Shown: positions 35,232-45,800 of the stretch, in pieces
Numbering within the stretch: the first letter of the stretch is position 1
Layout: each line of letters begins with the position of its first letter
DNA from: Candidatus Izemoplasma sp.
Lineage (GTDB): Bacteria > Bacillota_I > Bacilli_A > Izemoplasmatales > Izemoplasmataceae
DNA: 64,000 bases
Assembly (NCBI GenBank): GCA_036172455.1
Contig: JAXKVY010000001.1
Coordinates: 496,001-560,000 of the forward strand
Reading direction: 5' to 3'
The notes under the pieces: model-generated
The model's input: only the letters and a program-made list of their open reading frames with translations
What the model was told of the DNA's origin: nothing
Databases searched by the model: none
Made by a program: the position numbers and the translations under genes

Positions 35232-37970
35232 ATGAGCCGAGGCGATATTATTTTACGTTTAGTAGGTGTTAAACGGACCTACCATACTAAAGCAAACCGT
35301 GAGATTGTTGCGCTTAATGGCGTAACAACATCTTTTAAGCGTGGAGAATTTGTTGGAGTCGTAGGGAAAAGTGGTAGTGGAAAAAGTACGTTAATCAATA
35401 TCCTTGGTGGATTGGACGCCCCAGATGCTGGTGATTATTTTCTAGAAGGAAATAACATTACAGCGATTAATGAAGGACAATGGGATGCGATAAGAAATGA
35501 GAAAATTGGATTTATTTTTCAAGAGTATCATTTGCTTGAATATTTAAGTGTTTATAAAAATGTAGAGATCGCATTAAAATATCAAAAAGGCAATAGTCGA
35601 AAAGAAAAAGATGCCAAAGTTAAAGATATCTTAAACAAGGTCGGATTAATTAATCATATTCATAAATTACCCAGTCAACTATCAGGTGGACAACGGCAAC
35701 GTGTGGCGATTGCCCGGGCATTAGTAAAAGATCCTGCGATTATTTTAGCTGATGAACCTACCGGAGCACTAGACTATAATACTAGTCAGACAATCATTGA
35801 TTTAATCAAAGGGTTAAGTAAAGAACGATTAGTGATTGTTGTTACGCATGATCGCGGTATTGCCAATGAACATGCCACACGGATTATCGAGTTATCAGAA
35901 GGACAGTTTACAAATGATTTGATTAAACAAGATATTCCTCAAACCTACCAAAATACATATCGTAAAACAGAACCGACAGATTTATCTGTATGGGATAAAT
36001 TTGAGTTAACATTTCAAAAAATTCGCTCACGATTTTTTAGAACATTATTTACGGCATTATCACTTGCGTTAGCTTTTAGTTTTACAATTCTGTTTAATGG
36101 AATCGAGCGAGGCGTAACTGAAGCATATGATGCCTATTATGAAGCGTTAAATAAAGCGAACAGCTATGCTTTTAGTTTAGTACCTGAAGAACCTGTCATT
36201 GATGATGCAGACTACATGTTAGCGCAAGAAGACCTTGTGGCGACATATGAAGGGTATTTTGAAGATAAAGATAGCGAGTTAGTCAGTAGCTATTCGACAG
36301 ACGTAATGATTTCCCCTATTACTAGTGGAGTTGAGCGTGTTGTCGATGATCCAAACCATCCAGATTTACTCGCAGATCATAAATTACGACTCTTTCAAAG
36401 TGAACGCATTAATGCCTATAGTTATGATGACTTATTTATTGGGAATAGTTATTATCCTGAACCCAATGAGAATGAAATCATGGTTACGAGTCGTTTTTAT
36501 CGGGATGTCATGCAGCTATCAGATAATATCGTTAATCTTTCAGGGTATGTCAATGATGAGATAGAAGTGCCTTTATATAGTTTTACCATTCAAGAGGGGA
36601 TTTTTGGCGTCTCTGCGTACTTAGATACTTTAGCTGAGAATGAGAACCAAGCAATCGTTGAAGGCAATGACAATGATGATACATTAGTCCCAATTCGTTA
36701 TTTATCCTTCAATTTACCGTTATACTGTTATCATTACGATAGCTTAGGTGAATATTATCAAGATAAATGTGAAGCCCGTATTCGTGACCAAAAGGCCACA
36801 GACTATGTTAACTCTGTAGATGAGTTTATTGAGTATATGGATGATTTTAAGTCACAAGTAAATCAAATTGCACCAAATTATTTTGATTTACTTTTACGTA
36901 GTAATGCCATTTATTATATGGTAGATGAACGCGATGCTTTCTTAGAACCCGGAGAACCACGCTATATTGAACGGGTTTATCAAGCTGTGTATGATGAAAC
37001 AACCAATCCATTCCCCCAAGTGGATATTCATGATGCCGTGTTTAAAAGCCAAGAAACAACTATCACGATGACAATCACGGCCATTATTGATAATGAAAAT
37101 GAATCAGTGATCTATATCGATAAAGATACCTATGAAAACACATTATTCCAAAAACAAGCGTCATTAGAGTATGTTAATGGGTATTTTAGTGTCAATTTAG
37201 ATAGTGGTATCTTAGAAAGCAGTTTATTAGAGAACATTAATGAAGAAGATATCTTAGAAATTGTCACAATTGAGAACTTTCATGACCCAATTAACGACTT
37301 TGCCCAAGGCTCAGGCAACAATTATGCTGATACGTTTAATCTGATTCGTAAAGAACCAATAGAACAAGGGGATGAATGTGCTATTTATACCGTCGATAAT
37401 GTCTTGAGACAAAGCAATATTGAATTGTCACCAATTGTCGATGATATCTTTACAGTGACAGATTATTCTAACTGTAAAGTCAATAGTGAGGCGTATCACT
37501 ATCTAACGAGTATTCGAACACTCTTTGGTGTATTCTTTAATGCCCTTTTAATCATCAGTATTGTCTTTTTTAACATCTTACTGAAAGTTATTTTAGGCGA
37601 ACGTATTAAAGAAATTGGTATTTATAGGAGTGTCGGTTCTACAGCCAAAGATATTAAAATGCTTTTCTTTATTGAAATTGTCACAGAAGTGATTATGGCA
37701 ATTATTATGAGTGTAGTCATTATTTATTATGCAAATATGCTAATTAATGCCGTCTTTATTGATGTTATTAATCAAGGAACTGGTGTCATTAGTTTTGCAG
37801 GTATGAAACTTAGTATTGGAAACAATCGTATGTTAACGGATATTTCATTCTTTAACTTATTATTTTATAGTTTCATCGTATTTGCTTTACTCGGTTTCTT
37901 AAGTTATCGAAATGTAACAAAACTTGCCAATACGAAACCAATCGATATTATTCGGGAGGTGCAATCATGA
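35232..37970 (+). CDS. ABC transporter ATPase-FtsX permease fusion 4
   Basis: The 912-residue protein repeats the same plan: ATPase ([31 protein letters not shown]), helix one near 268-288, an extracellular domain of about 470 residues, and helices near 762-785, 811-835 and 875-900. The loop [16 protein letters not shown] is present after helix two. The ectodomain differs in sequence from those of fusions 2 and 3 and contains four Cys (YCYHYD, DKCEAR, DECAIY, SNCKVN). RBS gggtgattagg precedes ATG 35232. The stop overlaps the start of the giant lipoprotein gene (ATGA), which ties the transporter and the surface protein together. Confidence 0.88.
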   Translation: MSRGDIILRLVGVKRTYHTKANREIVALNGVTTSFKRGEFVGVVGKSGSGKSTLINILGGLDAPDAGDYFLEGNNITAINEGQWDAIRNEKIGFIFQEYHLLEYLSVYKNVEIALKYQKGNSRKEKDAKVKDILNKVGLINHIHKLPSQLSGGQRQRVAIARALVKDPAIILADEPTGALDYNTSQTIIDLIKGLSKERLVIVVTHDRGIANEHATRIIELSEGQFTNDLIKQDIPQTYQNTYRKTEPTDLSVWDKFELTFQKIRSRFFRTLFTALSLALAFSFTILFNGIERGVTEAYDAYYEALNKANSYAFSLVPEEPVIDDADYMLAQEDLVATYEGYFEDKDSELVSSYSTDVMISPITSGVERVVDDPNHPDLLADHKLRLFQSERINAYSYDDLFIGNSYYPEPNENEIMVTSRFYRDVMQLSDNIVNLSGYVNDEIEVPLYSFTIQEGIFGVSAYLDTLAENENQAIVEGNDNDDTLVPIRYLSFNLPLYCYHYDSLGEYYQDKCEARIRDQKATDYVNSVDEFIEYMDDFKSQVNQIAPNYFDLLLRSNAIYYMVDERDAFLEPGEPRYIERVYQAVYDETTNPFPQVDIHDAVFKSQETTITMTITAIIDNENESVIYIDKDTYENTLFQKQASLEYVNGYFSVNLDSGILESSLLENINEEDILEIVTIENFHDPINDFAQGSGNNYADTFNLIRKEPIEQGDECAIYTVDNVLRQSNIELSPIVDDIFTVTDYSNCKVNSEAYHYLTSIRTLFGVFFNALLIISIVFFNILLKVILGERIKEIGIYRSVGSTAKDIKMLFFIEIVTEVIMAIIMSVVIIYYANMLINAVFIDVINQGTGVISFAGMKLSIGNNRMLTDISFFNLLFYSFIVFALLGFLSYRNVTKLANTKPIDIIREVQS

Positions 37971-40900
37971 GCTACTTGAAACAATTACCAAAAATACTTT
38001 TAGTGATGATGACTGTCATCATTCTTTCAAGTTGCAGAGAAACTGTGGAGAATACCCATTTACCTGAATATTGTCGTACGTATGCGGGGTTTGCGGATGT
38101 TGCGAGTAGAGATTTATATGCGTTAATTGCGACATCCACACCTGAACGCGAAACCATCAACGAAGATAACTTTACTCAAATCATTAACATGACTGAGCTT
38201 GTGTTTGAAGAAAACACACCAGATCGTAATATTGATCTCGGTGGAATCCAATGTTTTCAAAACCTTACATCTTTGACATTAATCGGGCAAGGCTTCAAAG
38301 ATATTAGCGAGATTAGTGCCTTACAAAATATCCAATCACTAGAGTTACGCAACACACAAGTTGTGAGTATTGATAGCTTTAAAAATCTTAGTAAAATTAG
38401 CGAGTTAATCTTAAATAATAATGCTGCTTTACAGAGCGTTGAAGGCGTCGAAGAAATGACAAAACTTACATCCCTTGATCTCAGTGATAACGGAATTGTC
38501 AATATTGAGGGATTAGACAATCTAATCAACTTAGAGTCGTTAATATTGAGAAATAACGATATTTATGAATTGCCAGCCATTACACAACTCTATAAACTAG
38601 AAACATTGGATGTCTCAAACAACAATATCCAACAATTTGGCGATAGCTTAACGGGATTGTCTAACTTACGTGAATTCAACGCAGAAAACAATAATATTTG
38701 CGACTTAGAGCCATTGGGGGCTATGGATAGTCTAAGAGTCTTAAATCTTGCTAATAATGATTTAGGATGCGATTTAGACGGTTTAGGAGACGGTCCAAAC
38801 TTCAGTAGCTTACAAAATGCAACCGAGTTAGAAGAACTGTATCTCAATGATAATAATCTGACCTCTATTGCGGATTTAAATGATAAAGTGTTGCCTATTA
38901 CAACACTCCATTTACATAATAATCAATTATCAGATATTACACCTTTATCACAGTTTACAAGTGTGACAACATTAACGCTTTACAACAATAATATTAACAA
39001 TATCGGAATTCTTTCTGGTATGACAGGACTAACGGAGATAGATTTATCCGATAATAATCTCACTGATTTTACAGAACTTCTTGATATCCCAAACCTAGAG
39101 AGGGTATATCTTAATGGTAATGAAATTACCCATATTCCAGATCTTTCACCTTGGTCTAATTTGAGTGTGTTAGATTTACACAGTAATTTTAATGATTTAG
39201 GTCCTACATTAACCGATACATCAGGTGTCTATGGTCATCAATCATTGGAATCGCTTATTTTATATGATAATGGACTGGATACCTTAATTGGTATCAGCGA
39301 TATACCTAACCTTGATCATCTTTTAATTGATACACCTGATAGTGAGTCGTTACCAGACGATTTTACAGAGACACACCCTAATATCATTACCCGTATAGAA
39401 AATAGTTTTAATAATCTACCAGAACTAGATATGCAAGCGCTAGATGAGTCTGGCGAAATTATTGAAGGCTACTTTACCTTTGGTTTTCAAACAGGGATTG
39501 GCTTAGAGATTATTAACTCATTTAAAGAGGTCCCTAACATCACTGTAATGGATTTATCAAATATGAATATTGATCATATTGATGAACAATCAATCGTGAT
39601 ACCTACCTTAGAAACACTTCTCGTTAATGAGAATAACTTAACAGATATACGGTTTATTTATGATAATCCTGAGCTTATCAGTATTGATGCATCAAACAAC
39701 CAAATAACGAATCTAACAGAGGTAACACAAGCGGATTCACTCAGCCATTTAATCTATTTTAGTGCGGCCGATAATCCATTGAATGATTTAGATGGAGCAT
39801 TTGAAAACTTAGAAAACTTAGAAATATTAGACTTAAACAACACACCACTTTCAACAATTAATCAAAGTTTTAATAACTTAAGTGACTTAACTGCGCTTAC
39901 GGTCTCTTTAGATCAAACAACTACAATTACAGATGCATTTAATGACATATTCACGGTCTATTTTGATAGTAACGTCATTACAATTGAAACGGGTATAATA
40001 GAGTCCATTTCTAATAGTTTTAATAATGGACAATATGACTACATTTTGATTGATAACAACACACCAAGTACACAAACAACAGATATTAGTGGATCATTTA
40101 ATGATCTGTCCTTTAATAATGACTTAGGGCTTCAAATTACAGATAGTCATTTTGATAGTATGACAGATAGTTTCAATAGATTGAATCTTACACAACTTAT
40201 CTTACGTAATAATGATACAAGCACCATCACCTCAAGTTTCACTGACACACAGATTGAACAAACACTAGATTTATCTCAAAACCACTTAAGCAATATACCA
40301 AGTATTAATACAGTGCTCAGTGTTGATACGATCGACATAAGTCAAAATCGCTTAACAACGCTTACGGATTTTGATAGTATACCTGATTTAACAACGCTTG
40401 ATATATCTACTCAGTATAATGAAGAAACATTACAACATACATTAACAATCATTGATGGGATTAATAATTTAGTAAGTCTTACTGCATTAAGCTATAATGA
40501 TTTGGCTATTACAGAAATTACGGGGTTACAAAATACAGCATTATCAAGTTTTCAACTAAACTATGCCAATAATAATGCGACACCAATTATTACTATTGGT
40601 GACAACGCATTTGATGGGAGTCCAATAACGACACTAGATTTGGGGAATCACCAAATTACGTCGTCAGCCTTTTTAAGTAATTTGACACATTTAGAGTTTT
40701 TAACCATTGGCCTTGACTATGTAGATTACTCTGCATTTTCAGGATTAGCTATGGCATCAACCTTACAATCACTAGTCTTACAAAATACACAAACCGTGTC
40801 TGATTTACAACCGTTTGAAGTGTATGATCAACTTATTGGGTTAACATATGATAATGACGCAACAATTATTGAAAACCTAAGTGGCTTAGATAATCTAGGC

Positions 40901-43900
40901 ATTATTACCCTTGAAAACAGTAATAACATTACAACTTTTACAGACAGTTTTAATGCGTTACCACAAGTTAATCTAACGACAGATTATCTAACAACATACC
41001 CAAATCTAACGAGCATTACACGCTCATTTGATGCCTATCAATCAACGCCAGTAGAGATTCCCAACACAATAACGATCGTGGATGGGTTTAATCAAGCTAG
41101 AGACGTGATATTACGTGCACAAGGGGATCCATCAAGTGTTTTATTTGATACCGACTCATTTGATAGTATGGTTAATCTAACCATTGAAGAAGCTGCTTAT
41201 AACTCGTATAGTTTCTTAGATAATTATACAACTTTAGATCATCTAACGATTAGCCTTTTATCAGCCAACATGACAGATTTATCCAATTCTACAATCACCG
41301 CATTAACGATTGAAGACTTAGATAACACTATTACTGAGCTAACGACTGAATTAAATATGAGCGCAACATTGACACTAACAGGGGATGTCGCCAACACACT
41401 TACTTTAACCACAAATTACCAGAATTATCAATTGACAATGCCAACGACAACACTCCTCTTATCATCAACAGCAACGACGCATGTTTTAAATGGAGATGTT
41501 GCCGATTTAACGATTAACAATAGTGCGTTAACGGCCTTAACATTTGATCAATTTACATCAGTATCCAGTACGTTCAATGCCGATAATTTAACCACGATTA
41601 ATACATTAGATGATACGTATAACAACGCGACATCACTGATTGTAAATAGTGGGATAGATACGATAGATTACACACTACAAGCAACGAATTTAACCGTTGT
41701 TAATAATGCACTTACTAATGGAATAGTAAGCAACGTGGCGTATAATACTACAATTGAGACAAACCAATCTTCGTTAACCTTAAATCTATTAACAGATACA
41801 TTAGTACTCGATAATGATACTCTTACGAATGGGACTTTTACTGGTACTGTGAATACAATAACGGTATCCTCGACTAATCTACAAAATCTTGTATTAAATG
41901 ACACAAGTATAGCGCAATTAGAAGTGACATCAAGTCATTCAGATATAACCATTTCAGGGACCAATGTATCTAATATGCAGCTGAGTAATGATCAATTAAC
42001 CAACCTCTCACTTGACTTACCAGGGAGTACAGTAGTGATTAACAGTAATACATCATCAGCGGTAAGTATGTCATTAAATAGTAACGACCTGACACTTGCT
42101 CTTTTACAAGCCCCTACTGTAGAACTATTAAGTACATCAGTCATCGATACCTTAACCGTAAATGGGGATCATGTCGCGACCCTGACATTACATGATGCGT
42201 CAATCTCAACGTTAAATTATACAACGCTTGAATCAGCACTTACTGTCACTGGGAGTGCGGTATCAACCGCCAGTATTATAGCTCAACAAGCAAGTACATT
42301 AACCGTTACGTTGCCATCTAGTACATTGAATATTACTGATAGTAACAATATTGCTACGATGACACTAGATGCCAACACAGTGAATATGACAGATACTGAG
42401 TTAACCGCATTAACACTGAATAGCACCAGTAGGATCAATACATTACTATCGTTAATATCGCCATCACTGTCCTCGCTAGACGCGGTTAATATTCAGGTTC
42501 CATCATTAACTATTGATAGTAATGAAACAACATTAGATATTGCTGCGAATAATGCTATAAGCACAGTCTTAACAGCGCCTAATATCACAAGTTTGATACT
42601 TGATGTTGGCACTAATCAAGTAACGATTGATGCTGACAGTACGACAAATCTGTCTTTACAAGCTTTAGCTAATCAATTAACACTAAATTCAAGTGTATCT
42701 ACCCTCACCTTAGACAGTGCATCAAGTATTAATGAGTTTATTATTGATAGCACATCTTTATCTAATATTAGTGCCTTTAATGCGAATATCGATACGATAT
42801 CAACAAGTGTAACATCCCCATCATTAACGATGTCAGGGACCAATATTACCACGGCTGATATTAGCGGAGAAATGACCTCGTTTACAGGCACCTTAGATCA
42901 AACAAATTTAACAGTCACGTCTGTTGCTCAATCACCGTTTGATGTTACTACTGATACCGAAAACATTGTAATCAGTGCTTTAGATGACATTACCTTGCAC
43001 AGTGCTGTTTTAAATAGTGCACAGGTCACATCACCAACAGGGGACCTCACGTTAGATATTACGACACCAGCTGTTACCTTTAATTTAACAGCTGATGTTG
43101 ATACTGCGACATTTAATACAAGCCATATCAGTGGTGTAACATTTGGAGTAGATACTACCATCAATACACTAAATCTTACGAACACGAATATTGATACCTT
43201 ATTTACAGGGGATGCTGTAACAACGCTTAATGTGACAACGAATCAAACAAGTTTTACTGTTGGTGGAACAATAGAATCTATGACGTTTACATCACCTGAG
43301 TTATCGACTTTAGATGTCAATAGCGATGATTTATCAGCTAATTTATCTATCACCGCAGAAACGACGTCAATGACACTTACTGGAACATTGCCTACCGTTA
43401 GTGTTATCAATGATACGATGACAACATTAGATATGACAGGCATGTTAACAAATGATTTAACCGTAGATAGTGCATCATTACAAACGTTAGATACAGGCTC
43501 AGTAGCGTTAAATAACCTTGAGTTAATTCTAAATCAAGATAATTATGATATTACAACAGCTTCGACAACAATCGCACTAACAGGTAGTAGTTTAGATACA
43601 GGCTCACTGACAGTAACTTCAGAGTCCCCAAGTGTAACAACTAATATAAAATCATTGAATATATCAAGTAATGTTATGACATCACTTAATATCACGGCAC
43701 CGACTACTGACTTGAATGTGACAGGTAATCTGATTGCTTCGCTAATAGGAGAGGTCTCTACGCTAATTATTGATACACCTGTGAGTCTGACATCAGCGAT
43801 TATTACGCCATCCATAACACATCTTACAGGTGATACGTTAACCATTCAAAATGGAGAAGATGTAGACACACTAGAAACAGACGCCTCAACCATTACTGTA

Positions 43901-44935
43901 TCGGCTAGTTCCAACACCAGTATCACCTTAATTGGAAATAGTGGCTCAAATACAAGTATTACCGCGTCTCAAGAGATTACGACACTTGATGTATCTTTAC
44001 CAAATGCAGGTGAGACAACAATCAATGCATCTAACGCTGAGGTCACTATGACAGGATCAAATATGACAAGTGTGGCAGGTGCTATGGCGAATTTATCGGT
44101 TATTGACGCAGATAACACATTATTGACTGTCAATGCAGCCGTTACAGATATTATCATTTCAGATAATGACATATTAAGTGCCGTTACGCTCACAAATAAC
44201 GCGAGTAATGTAGATATCTCATCAACGACGTTAGATACCCTAACAATTAGTACAACATCTTTAACGTTGACAATTAATGGGAGCACTACAACACTAAATA
44301 TTACAGGCACTAATCTAGATACATTTAATACAGAAAATGTCAGCGCAACAACATTGAGTGTGCTTGATACAACGTATATAGATTTAAGTTTCATGAGTAC
44401 AACCGTGTTAAACGCAGTGAGCACACTGACAGTTAATACATTAACAGTTGCTAATATTGAGAACATTGTTACAACACTAGATGGCTTAACCGTTGAGTTA
44501 ATTAGTCCAATTACACAAGCTGACGTCAATAATTATTATTATCAAACAGAGTACAATCGTCTTTGGGGGATTGAAAATAATGATAACGTGCGTTATGATA
44601 ATTTCTATCAAGAAGCTGTCGATAACGCCTATCAAGTTATGGTGAGTAATCAATATCTTGATCATATTGCAGAAGCTACGTTAAGAAATCATATCCAAAA
44701 TGGGTATCTTACTGTTGATGAATATTATCAAAGCTATTTAGACAGTGAAGGACTACCCACTTCCCCTGATGAAGAGACCATAAAAGCGAGTATTCAAAGT
44801 ACATTAGACGATGAGGCATTGACGATTACTGAGGCTGAGATTAATGCTCAAGTAGAGATATCTATTGTGACAGATGCAGAAACGTATCGTGATACTCAAG
44901 AAGTTAATCAGACCTTCACAATAACACTCAATTAG
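37967..44935 (+). CDS. Giant lipoprotein with leucine-rich repeats and a Thr/Ser/Asn-rich solenoid-like region
   Basis: This 2322-residue protein has a lipoprotein signal peptide with lipobox LSSC and Cys 23 as the lipid-bearing residue, so it is probably anchored on the outer face of the membrane. Residues from about 85 to 465 are canonical 22-residue LRRs (for example LTSLDLSDNGIVNIEGLDN). From about 478 to 1090 the repeats degenerate, with a recurring SFN motif (ENSFNNLPEL, QSFNNLSDL, GSFNDLSF). Residues 1090-2180 are built of short beta-type repeats of roughly 10-11 residues, rich in T, S, N, L, D; I count one Lys and one Arg and no Cys or Trp there. A Tyr- and Glu-rich tail of about 135 residues closes it. 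No sortase motif or membrane anchor is seen at the C-terminus. Probably an adhesin or surface scaffold; the function is unknown. Confidence 0.9.
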   Translation: MSYLKQLPKILLVMMTVIILSSCRETVENTHLPEYCRTYAGFADVASRDLYALIATSTPERETINEDNFTQIINMTELVFEENTPDRNIDLGGIQCFQNLTSLTLIGQGFKDISEISALQNIQSLELRNTQVVSIDSFKNLSKISELILNNNAALQSVEGVEEMTKLTSLDLSDNGIVNIEGLDNLINLESLILRNNDIYELPAITQLYKLETLDVSNNNIQQFGDSLTGLSNLREFNAENNNICDLEPLGAMDSLRVLNLANNDLGCDLDGLGDGPNFSSLQNATELEELYLNDNNLTSIADLNDKVLPITTLHLHNNQLSDITPLSQFTSVTTLTLYNNNINNIGILSGMTGLTEIDLSDNNLTDFTELLDIPNLERVYLNGNEITHIPDLSPWSNLSVLDLHSNFNDLGPTLTDTSGVYGHQSLESLILYDNGLDTLIGISDIPNLDHLLIDTPDSESLPDDFTETHPNIITRIENSFNNLPELDMQALDESGEIIEGYFTFGFQTGIGLEIINSFKEVPNITVMDLSNMNIDHIDEQSIVIPTLETLLVNENNLTDIRFIYDNPELISIDASNNQITNLTEVTQADSLSHLIYFSAADNPLNDLDGAFENLENLEILDLNNTPLSTINQSFNNLSDLTALTVSLDQTTTITDAFNDIFTVYFDSNVITIETGIIESISNSFNNGQYDYILIDNNTPSTQTTDISGSFNDLSFNNDLGLQITDSHFDSMTDSFNRLNLTQLILRNNDTSTITSSFTDTQIEQTLDLSQNHLSNIPSINTVLSVDTIDISQNRLTTLTDFDSIPDLTTLDISTQYNEETLQHTLTIIDGINNLVSLTALSYNDLAITEITGLQNTALSSFQLNYANNNATPIITIGDNAFDGSPITTLDLGNHQITSSAFLSNLTHLEFLTIGLDYVDYSAFSGLAMASTLQSLVLQNTQTVSDLQPFEVYDQLIGLTYDNDATIIENLSGLDNLGIITLENSNNITTFTDSFNALPQVNLTTDYLTTYPNLTSITRSFDAYQSTPVEIPNTITIVDGFNQARDVILRAQGDPSSVLFDTDSFDSMVNLTIEEAAYNSYSFLDNYTTLDHLTISLLSANMTDLSNSTITALTIEDLDNTITELTTELNMSATLTLTGDVANTLTLTTNYQNYQLTMPTTTLLLSSTATTHVLNGDVADLTINNSALTALTFDQFTSVSSTFNADNLTTINTLDDTYNNATSLIVNSGIDTIDYTLQATNLTVVNNALTNGIVSNVAYNTTIETNQSSLTLNLLTDTLVLDNDTLTNGTFTGTVNTITVSSTNLQNLVLNDTSIAQLEVTSSHSDITISGTNVSNMQLSNDQLTNLSLDLPGSTVVINSNTSSAVSMSLNSNDLTLALLQAPTVELLSTSVIDTLTVNGDHVATLTLHDASISTLNYTTLESALTVTGSAVSTASIIAQQASTLTVTLPSSTLNITDSNNIATMTLDANTVNMTDTELTALTLNSTSRINTLLSLISPSLSSLDAVNIQVPSLTIDSNETTLDIAANNAISTVLTAPNITSLILDVGTNQVTIDADSTTNLSLQALANQLTLNSSVSTLTLDSASSINEFIIDSTSLSNISAFNANIDTISTSVTSPSLTMSGTNITTADISGEMTSFTGTLDQTNLTVTSVAQSPFDVTTDTENIVISALDDITLHSAVLNSAQVTSPTGDLTLDITTPAVTFNLTADVDTATFNTSHISGVTFGVDTTINTLNLTNTNIDTLFTGDAVTTLNVTTNQTSFTVGGTIESMTFTSPELSTLDVNSDDLSANLSITAETTSMTLTGTLPTVSVINDTMTTLDMTGMLTNDLTVDSASLQTLDTGSVALNNLELILNQDNYDITTASTTIALTGSSLDTGSLTVTSESPSVTTNIKSLNISSNVMTSLNITAPTTDLNVTGNLIASLIGEVSTLIIDTPVSLTSAIITPSITHLTGDTLTIQNGEDVDTLETDASTITVSASSNTSITLIGNSGSNTSITASQEITTLDVSLPNAGETTINASNAEVTMTGSNMTSVAGAMANLSVIDADNTLLTVNAAVTDIIISDNDILSAVTLTNNASNVDISSTTLDTLTISTTSLTLTINGSTTTLNITGTNLDTFNTENVSATTLSVLDTTYIDLSFMSTTVLNAVSTLTVNTLTVANIENIVTTLDGLTVELISPITQADVNNYYYQTEYNRLWGIENNDNVRYDNFYQEAVDNAYQVMVSNQYLDHIAEATLRNHIQNGYLTVDEYYQSYLDSEGLPTSPDEETIKASIQSTLDDEALTITEAEINAQVEISIVTDAETYRDTQEVNQTFTITLN

Positions 44936-44945
44936 GAGAGATAAC

Positions 44946-45800
44946 ATGAGACGATTCCTGATGATTACATTATCCCTATTTTTCCTCACAGGTTGTGGGG
45001 TCTTTGATCGTGGCAATTATGAAAAAGATCGTGAGGGGTATGTGATCAATGATGAACTCATTGTCAAATACCATACCAACGCTGTTGGTGAAATTGATTT
45101 ATTTATCTTAGATGAGCGATTACCGTTCTTTGAGGCTCTTAAGCGGATTGGTTTTAACGCAGAAGAACTCACGGACCATCCCACGGTATCAAATTATATA
45201 ACACCTGAGGTCTTAGATGATGCCTGTGGGATTACTTCAGACAGTGCAATTCCTAGGTTTTTGAACATTAACGACCAACATTACTTTTATCATATACGGG
45301 ATAATGGGTATTGTACCTATGATGAATATGTCTTCCACGAGACCGGTTTTGATTCAGGCAATGTCGATATTGAGACGACATCCCCTATTGAGAACATTGA
45401 TGTGTTGCGCTTTAATCGAACGAATTTCTTAATTAATCCGTTCATCGATATTGTTTCAATTGAAGAAATCACATATAATGCAGAAGATTCTATTTGGCAA
45501 AGAGCGTTCGTCAATGTTTTACCGATGAGTTTAAGCCAGGCAGGGAATGTCTTTGAATCAAACCAACAATACTTGGCTCAACTAAGTATCATTGAGCAGT
45601 ATGTTTTGACAAATCAATCCATTAATTTACTCATCTTAAAAGAAGATTTTGATTCGACAGAATCAACGATGATTTGGTCTGAAGAAACCGTTAACTATCT
45701 TGGTCGTAACCATGATATTATCCGTCATGTCGATACAGAAAATATGGGCGAGATCATTGCTTTAATCAATGATGTCTTAAGTCGATTGGGGATGTTTTAA
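44946..45800 (+). CDS. Small lipoprotein 1 of the ABC/LRR block
   Basis: The 284-residue product begins MRRFLMITLSLFFLTGCG, a clear lipoprotein signal with Cys 17 as the first mature residue. The mature part has two separated Cys (DDACGI and NGYCTY) and no family I recognise. It resembles the next gene in length, lipobox, cysteine pair spacing and the order of hydrophobic strands, so the two are probably tandem duplicates. It lies 10 bases after the giant gene with aggag upstream, and is followed directly by its paralogue. It may be an accessory subunit of the ABC/giant-lipoprotein apparatus. Confidence 0.82.
   Translation: MRRFLMITLSLFFLTGCGVFDRGNYEKDREGYVINDELIVKYHTNAVGEIDLFILDERLPFFEALKRIGFNAEELTDHPTVSNYITPEVLDDACGITSDSAIPRFLNINDQHYFYHIRDNGYCTYDEYVFHETGFDSGNVDIETTSPIENIDVLRFNRTNFLINPFIDIVSIEEITYNAEDSIWQRAFVNVLPMSLSQAGNVFESNQQYLAQLSIIEQYVLTNQSINLLILKEDFDSTESTMIWSEETVNYLGRNHDIIRHVDTENMGEIIALINDVLSRLGMF

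Noticed and set aside
38300-44500. Possible DNA tandem-repeat array or CRISPR-like repeat in the giant gene
   Set aside because: The repetition is at the protein level only. The nucleotide units differ from copy to copy and there are no constant repeats with spacers.
43969-44529. Minus-strand 186-codon open frame, and several others (41668-43845) under the giant lipoprotein gene
   Set aside because: They mirror the Thr/Ser/Asn-rich coding strand, which avoids stops on the opposite strand. They have no ribosome sites, and their translations are low-complexity Val/Ser-rich.
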